A DNA stretch of 64,000 nt from Variovorax sp. S12S4 (GTDB taxonomy: Bacteria; Pseudomonadota; Gammaproteobacteria; Burkholderiales; Burkholderiaceae_C). The translations under genes and the position numbers were made by a program. Numbering within the stretch: position 1 is the stretch's first letter; the number at the start of each line of letters is the position of its first letter. The DNA is taken from the NCBI RefSeq assembly GCF_023195515.1, contig NZ_JALPKR020000002.1, forward strand, positions 3,883,001-3,947,000, written 5' to 3'. This document shows, in pieces, positions 60,818 through 64,000 of this stretch. The notes below the pieces were generated by a model. That model had not been told where the DNA came from and ran no database searches. It saw only the letters and a list, made by a program, of their open reading frames with translations.

Positions 60818-62946
60818 AGCGCAGCACCCGCATCGGGGTCGACATCGGCGGCACTTTCACCGACTTCGTGCTGCACGACGAATCGCGCGGCATCACGCGT
60901 ATCGGCAAGCGCCTGACCACGCCCGACGCGCCGAGCAGGGCCATCGTGGAGGGCATCGAGCGGCTGCTGGCCGAGACGAACACCGATGCGGCCCAGATCG
61001 GCAGCATCATTCACGGGACCACGCTGATTACCAATACCGTGCTGGAGCGCACGGGCGCCAAGGTCGGGCTGCTGTGCACCGAGGGCTTTCGCGATGTTCT
61101 CGAAATGGGACGCGAGAGTCGCTACGACGTCGATGACCTCTTCCTGCCCCCGGTGCCCGTCATCGTTGCGCGACGGCTGCGCCGACCGGTGCGCGGCCGG
61201 CTGCTGGCCAGCGGCATCGAGCATGAGCCGCTGAACCTCGACGACGTGGTCCGCGAGGTGCGGTGGCTCGTGGAGTCGGAGCGGATCGAAGCGCTGGCAA
61301 TCGCGTTCATGCACGCGCACCGCAATCCCGTGCACGAGCAGCGCGCGCTTGAGGCGGTCCGCGCGCTCTACCCGCGCCTGCTGGTGACCCTGTCGTCGGA
61401 GGTCGCGCCGGAAATCCGCGAGTACGAGCGCACGAACACCGCCTGCGTCAACGCCTACGTGCAGCCTCGCGTCCATGCCTACCTGGGCCGGCTTGCGAGC
61501 GACCTGGCAGGCGTCGGTTTCGAGGGCGAGCTCTACATCATGCTGTCCGGTGGTGGCATCACGACGGTCGAGGACGCCCGCCGCTTCCCGGTGCGCCTGA
61601 TCGAGTCCGGCCCCGCGGCGGGTGCGATGGCCGCGGCGTTCGTCGCGCGCCAGGTCGGCGAAGACCGCATGATTTCCTTCGACATGGGAGGGACCACCGC
61701 GAAGATGTGCCTGATCGAGCACGGCAAGCCCAACCTCAAGCATGAGTTCGAAGCCGGCCGCATCCGCAAGTTCAAGCAGGGCTCGGGCCTGCCGCTGAAG
61801 CTCACGGTGGTCGATCTGATCGAGATCGGCACCGGAGGCGGTTCCATCGCCGCCATCGATGTCAACGGGCTCATGAAGGTCGGACCGCGAAGCGCAGGCG
61901 CGGAGCCGGGGCCGGTCGCCTACGGGCGGGGCGGCACCGAGCCCACGGTCACCGATGCTGATCTGGTGCTCGGCTATCTGAATCCGAAGTTCTTCCTGGG
62001 CGGCGAGATGGACCTGTCGCTGGAAGCCGTCAGAAGGGCGATGCAGGAGCGTCTCGGCGACCGTCTCGGCATCGACGCGATGGATGCGGCCCGGGGCATC
62101 CAGGCCATCGCCAACGAGACCATGGCTGCGGCAACGCGCATGCACCTCGCCGAGAAGGGCAAGGACCCGCGGGCGCACTCGCTCATTGCGTTTGGCGGTG
62201 CGGGCGCCGTGCACGGCTATGCGCTTGCGCGCCTGCTCAAGGTTGCGCGCCTCATCGTGCCGATGGGGGCGGGCGTCATCTCCGCGCTGGGGTTCCTTGT
62301 CGCAGCACCTGCCGTGGACGAGGTGCGCGGCTACCTGACACGCCTGGACGGCGCCGACTGGCCGGTGGTGAACGCCTTGTTTGCCCAGATGGAGGCCGCG
62401 AGCCGTGATCTGCTGGCCGGCGCCGCGCTCGGCGACGGCGAAATTGCGATCTGCCGGCAGGCCGACATGCGCTATGTCGGCCAGGGCTTCGATGTCACCG
62501 TGGACCTTCCCGACGGACCGCTCGATGCCTCCAGGGTCCAGGAGGTCAAGGATGCGTTCAACGCCGCCTACCTCGCGCGCTTTGGCCGTGTGGTCAAGGG
62601 CGTGGCCATCGAAGCCGTCAACTGGCGACTCCAGGCATCGCTGCCGGCGCAGGACATCACCTTGGCCTACTCCTGCGTGCAAGGCGAGGCGCTGCGCGGC
62701 GAACGGGACGTGTACTTCGACGGTTACGGCTTCAGGAGGGCGCGGGTCTATGACCGCTATGCGCTCGCGCCAGGTGTGCGAATCGCCGGCCCGGCGGTGG
62801 TCGAGGAAAGGGAGTCGAGCTGCAGCTTCGGCCCCGACTGCAGCTTCACGGTCGACCGCTTCTTCAACCTGGTCGTCGACATCGACCACGGCCCACGCGC
62901 CGCCGCGCAGGCAAAGGCCGAACCGAGCATGGAGGACGCGAGGTGA
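60814..62946 (+). CDS. hyuA: Hydantoinase A / 5-oxoprolinase alpha subunit
   Basis: 710 residues. An actin-like ATPase start (TRIGVDIGGTFTDFVLHDES) is followed by IIHGTTLITNTVLERTGAKV, LLVTLSSEVAPEIREYERTN, YIMLSGGGITTVEDARRFPV, MISFDMGGTTAKMCLIEHGK and GTGGGSIAAIDVNGLMKVGP (ATP sites). RAHSLIAFGGAGAVHGYALA lies near 455. This is the ATP-binding subunit of the ATP-dependent amidohydrolase. ATGA and GTGA overlaps with its neighbours show one operon. Confidence 0.9.
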   Translation: MKRSTRIGVDIGGTFTDFVLHDESRGITRIGKRLTTPDAPSRAIVEGIERLLAETNTDAAQIGSIIHGTTLITNTVLERTGAKVGLLCTEGFRDVLEMGRESRYDVDDLFLPPVPVIVARRLRRPVRGRLLASGIEHEPLNLDDVVREVRWLVESERIEALAIAFMHAHRNPVHEQRALEAVRALYPRLLVTLSSEVAPEIREYERTNTACVNAYVQPRVHAYLGRLASDLAGVGFEGELYIMLSGGGITTVEDARRFPVRLIESGPAAGAMAAAFVARQVGEDRMISFDMGGTTAKMCLIEHGKPNLKHEFEAGRIRKFKQGSGLPLKLTVVDLIEIGTGGGSIAAIDVNGLMKVGPRSAGAEPGPVAYGRGGTEPTVTDADLVLGYLNPKFFLGGEMDLSLEAVRRAMQERLGDRLGIDAMDAARGIQAIANETMAAATRMHLAEKGKDPRAHSLIAFGGAGAVHGYALARLLKVARLIVPMGAGVISALGFLVAAPAVDEVRGYLTRLDGADWPVVNALFAQMEAASRDLLAGAALGDGEIAICRQADMRYVGQGFDVTVDLPDGPLDASRVQEVKDAFNAAYLARFGRVVKGVAIEAVNWRLQASLPAQDITLAYSCVQGEALRGERDVYFDGYGFRRARVYDRYALAPGVRIAGPAVVEERESSCSFGPDCSFTVDRFFNLVVDIDHGPRAAAQAKAEPSMEDAR

Positions 62947-63962
62947 GCGATCAAGCGAGGCGGACCGTGGTGGTCACGCAGCGGTTCTTCGATGACGAGA
63001 CCGTTGGCTATCTGAATTCGCACCGATGCGAGGTCCGCCTCGCCGAGCTGCCGCCCGGCGAGGCCGATGGGGAACTCACGGAGGGCGCCCTCGTGCAGAT
63101 GCTGGCGGATGCCGACGGCTGGATCGTCGGCCATGCGCGGGTCACCCGGCAACTGCTGGGCCGGCTGCCCCGGCTGCAGGTCATTGCACGGCGCGGCGTG
63201 GGTCATGAACGGATCGACACCGGGGCCGTGGCCGAGCTCGGCAAGGTCGCCACGATTGCCGTCGGAGGCAACGACGCCTGTGTGGCCGACCATGCGCTGG
63301 CCCTGATGCTGGCCCTCAGCCATCGGCTGCGCGAATCGCAGATGCAGATGAACGCGGGCTCCTGGGCCATCCTGACCGGAGCCGACCTCTATCGGAAGAC
63401 CGTGGGCATCGTCGGGCTCGGCCGCATCGGCCGCGGCGTCGTGCAGCGCCTGCGGGGCTTCGAGGCGCGGATTCTCGCGGTGACGGGAAGCCCCGACGAG
63501 GCATGGTCGCGGCAGATGGGCGTCGCGCATGTCGAACTCGACGAGCTGCTGGCCTCGAGCGACATCGTGAGCCTGCATGCGCCGCTCACACGCGCCACGC
63601 GCATGCTCATCGATGCCGCGGCGCTCGCGCGCATGAAGCCCACGGCCATCCTCGTCAACACGGCCCGCGGCGGCCTGGTCGACGACGCCGCGCTGCTCGA
63701 TGCGTTGCAGGCCGGCCGCCTTGCCGGCGCTGGGCTGGATGTGTTCCAGAGCGAGTCCGACCCTTCCTGCATGGGCGTGACCAACGCGCTGATCGCACTG
63801 CCCAACGTCGTTGCGACGCCGCATTCGGGCGCATCCACGCGCGAGGGCCTGGTGCGTACGAACCGGATCGCGGCGCAGTGCGTCGTCGCGGTGCTGGAGA
63901 GCGGGGCGCCGCCGCCGGGTTGCCTGCTTGCCGACGGGCGCCAGCGCGCGGCAACGACATGA
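62943..63962 (+). CDS. D-2-hydroxyacid dehydrogenase
   Basis: 339 residues from GTG at 62943 in a GTGA overlap with hyuA. N-terminal catalytic half: GWIVGHARVTRQLLGRLPRL, ARRGVGHERIDTG. NAD domain: RKTVGIVGLGRIGRGVVQRL (GxGxxG), SLHAPLTRATRMLIDAAALA, ILVNTARGGLVDDAALLDAL (catalytic Arg), then DVFQSESDPSC with the Glu and ATPHSGASTREG with the His. All catalytic residues are seen. It reduces or oxidises a 2-oxo/2-hydroxy acid, probably an intermediate of this pathway. Confidence 0.85.
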   Translation: MSDQARRTVVVTQRFFDDETVGYLNSHRCEVRLAELPPGEADGELTEGALVQMLADADGWIVGHARVTRQLLGRLPRLQVIARRGVGHERIDTGAVAELGKVATIAVGGNDACVADHALALMLALSHRLRESQMQMNAGSWAILTGADLYRKTVGIVGLGRIGRGVVQRLRGFEARILAVTGSPDEAWSRQMGVAHVELDELLASSDIVSLHAPLTRATRMLIDAAALARMKPTAILVNTARGGLVDDAALLDALQAGRLAGAGLDVFQSESDPSCMGVTNALIALPNVVATPHSGASTREGLVRTNRIAAQCVVAVLESGAPPPGCLLADGRQRAATT

Positions 63963-64000
63963 GCCTGCACACCGCTGGAGGCACCGGCAGGCCCGCAACA
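63959..64000 (+). CDS. Start of a further gene, cut by the window edge
   Basis: ATG at 63959 overlaps the stop of the dehydrogenase gene (ATGA) and opens a frame of 14 codons (MSLHTAGGTGRPAT). The overlap is the same as at the other junctions of this operon, so a real gene is likely. Nothing can be said about its function. Confidence 0.4.
   Translation, partial: MSLHTAGGTGRPAT

Noticed and set aside
60775..62889. 704-codon minus-strand open frame opposite hyuA
   Set aside because: It is a mirror frame of hyuA in high-GC DNA; the amino acids are Arg/His/Asp-rich and fit no family, while hyuA has all its motifs.

Overview
The window looks like a high-GC chromosome segment of a beta-proteobacterium of the order Burkholderiales, probably a Comamonadaceae member of the Variovorax/Acidovorax type. 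The grounds are the Bug-type solute receptor, the beta-proteobacterial porin, the heavy-metal-type two-component pairs and a Tn4371-like integrative conjugative element (ICE). This taxonomy is inferred from gene families only. No rRNA, tRNA or CRISPR was seen.

Layout. (1) 1-5.5 kb: small unrelated minus-strand genes, most followed at their 3' end by a degenerate palindromic repeat with core TTGGCCGA, giving a gene-cassette look without a visible integrase; a SnoaL-like gene follows. (2) 6.1-10.0 kb: a compact plus-strand module of a zinc-finger-like protein, a large serine recombinase and two ParB/RepB-C proteins with overlapping starts and stops. (3) 10.1-13.5 kb: small hypothetical genes around a near-consensus LexA box, a coiled-coil/HTH regulator, an IS21 remnant and a type II toxin-antitoxin pair with an apparently leaderless promoter. 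(4) 13.5-27 kb: an unfamiliar cluster. Five minus-strand genes (four of unknown function plus a membrane-anchored GH25 lysozyme-like protein) face a metallophosphoesterase and a 1,251-residue GMC-oxidoreductase/alpha-beta-hydrolase fusion across a repeat-rich intergenic region. A winged-helix/ATPase/TPR regulator closes the cluster. (5) 27.5-28.0 kb: an IS110 remnant. (6) 28.2-41.5 kb: the maintenance and mobilisation part of a Tn4371-family ICE: RadC, ParB, a thioesterase, DUF736, two DUF2958, XRE, DUF6499-DUF2285, an AlpA-like HTH, RepA, ParA, a ribbon-helix-helix protein, DUF2840, TraF and a relaxase. A candidate oriT lies between traF and the relaxase, and a candidate replication origin lies in the 3' end of repA. 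Integrase, traG and trb genes are not in the window. (7) 41.5-50.5 kb: two histidine kinase/response regulator pairs, a molybdenum hydroxylase (IorAB type), a PAP2 phosphatase and a MipA/OmpV protein. (8) 50.7-64 kb: a GntR regulator and porin, then a catabolic cluster: AtuA-like protein, DUF4387, Bug receptor, AbrB-type membrane protein, MFS transporter, LysR regulator, hydantoinase/oxoprolinase B and A subunits, and a D-2-hydroxyacid dehydrogenase. These probably take up and degrade one organic acid or lactam-like compound.

Quality caveat. At least 16 otherwise well-conserved reading frames are broken, nearly always by one base and mostly in runs of C, G or T. In each case one base change restores both the family sequence and a multiple-of-three gene length. 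I read most of these as sequencing or assembly errors and annotate the genes as whole, giving the shift positions. Lengths quoted for such genes assume the repair.
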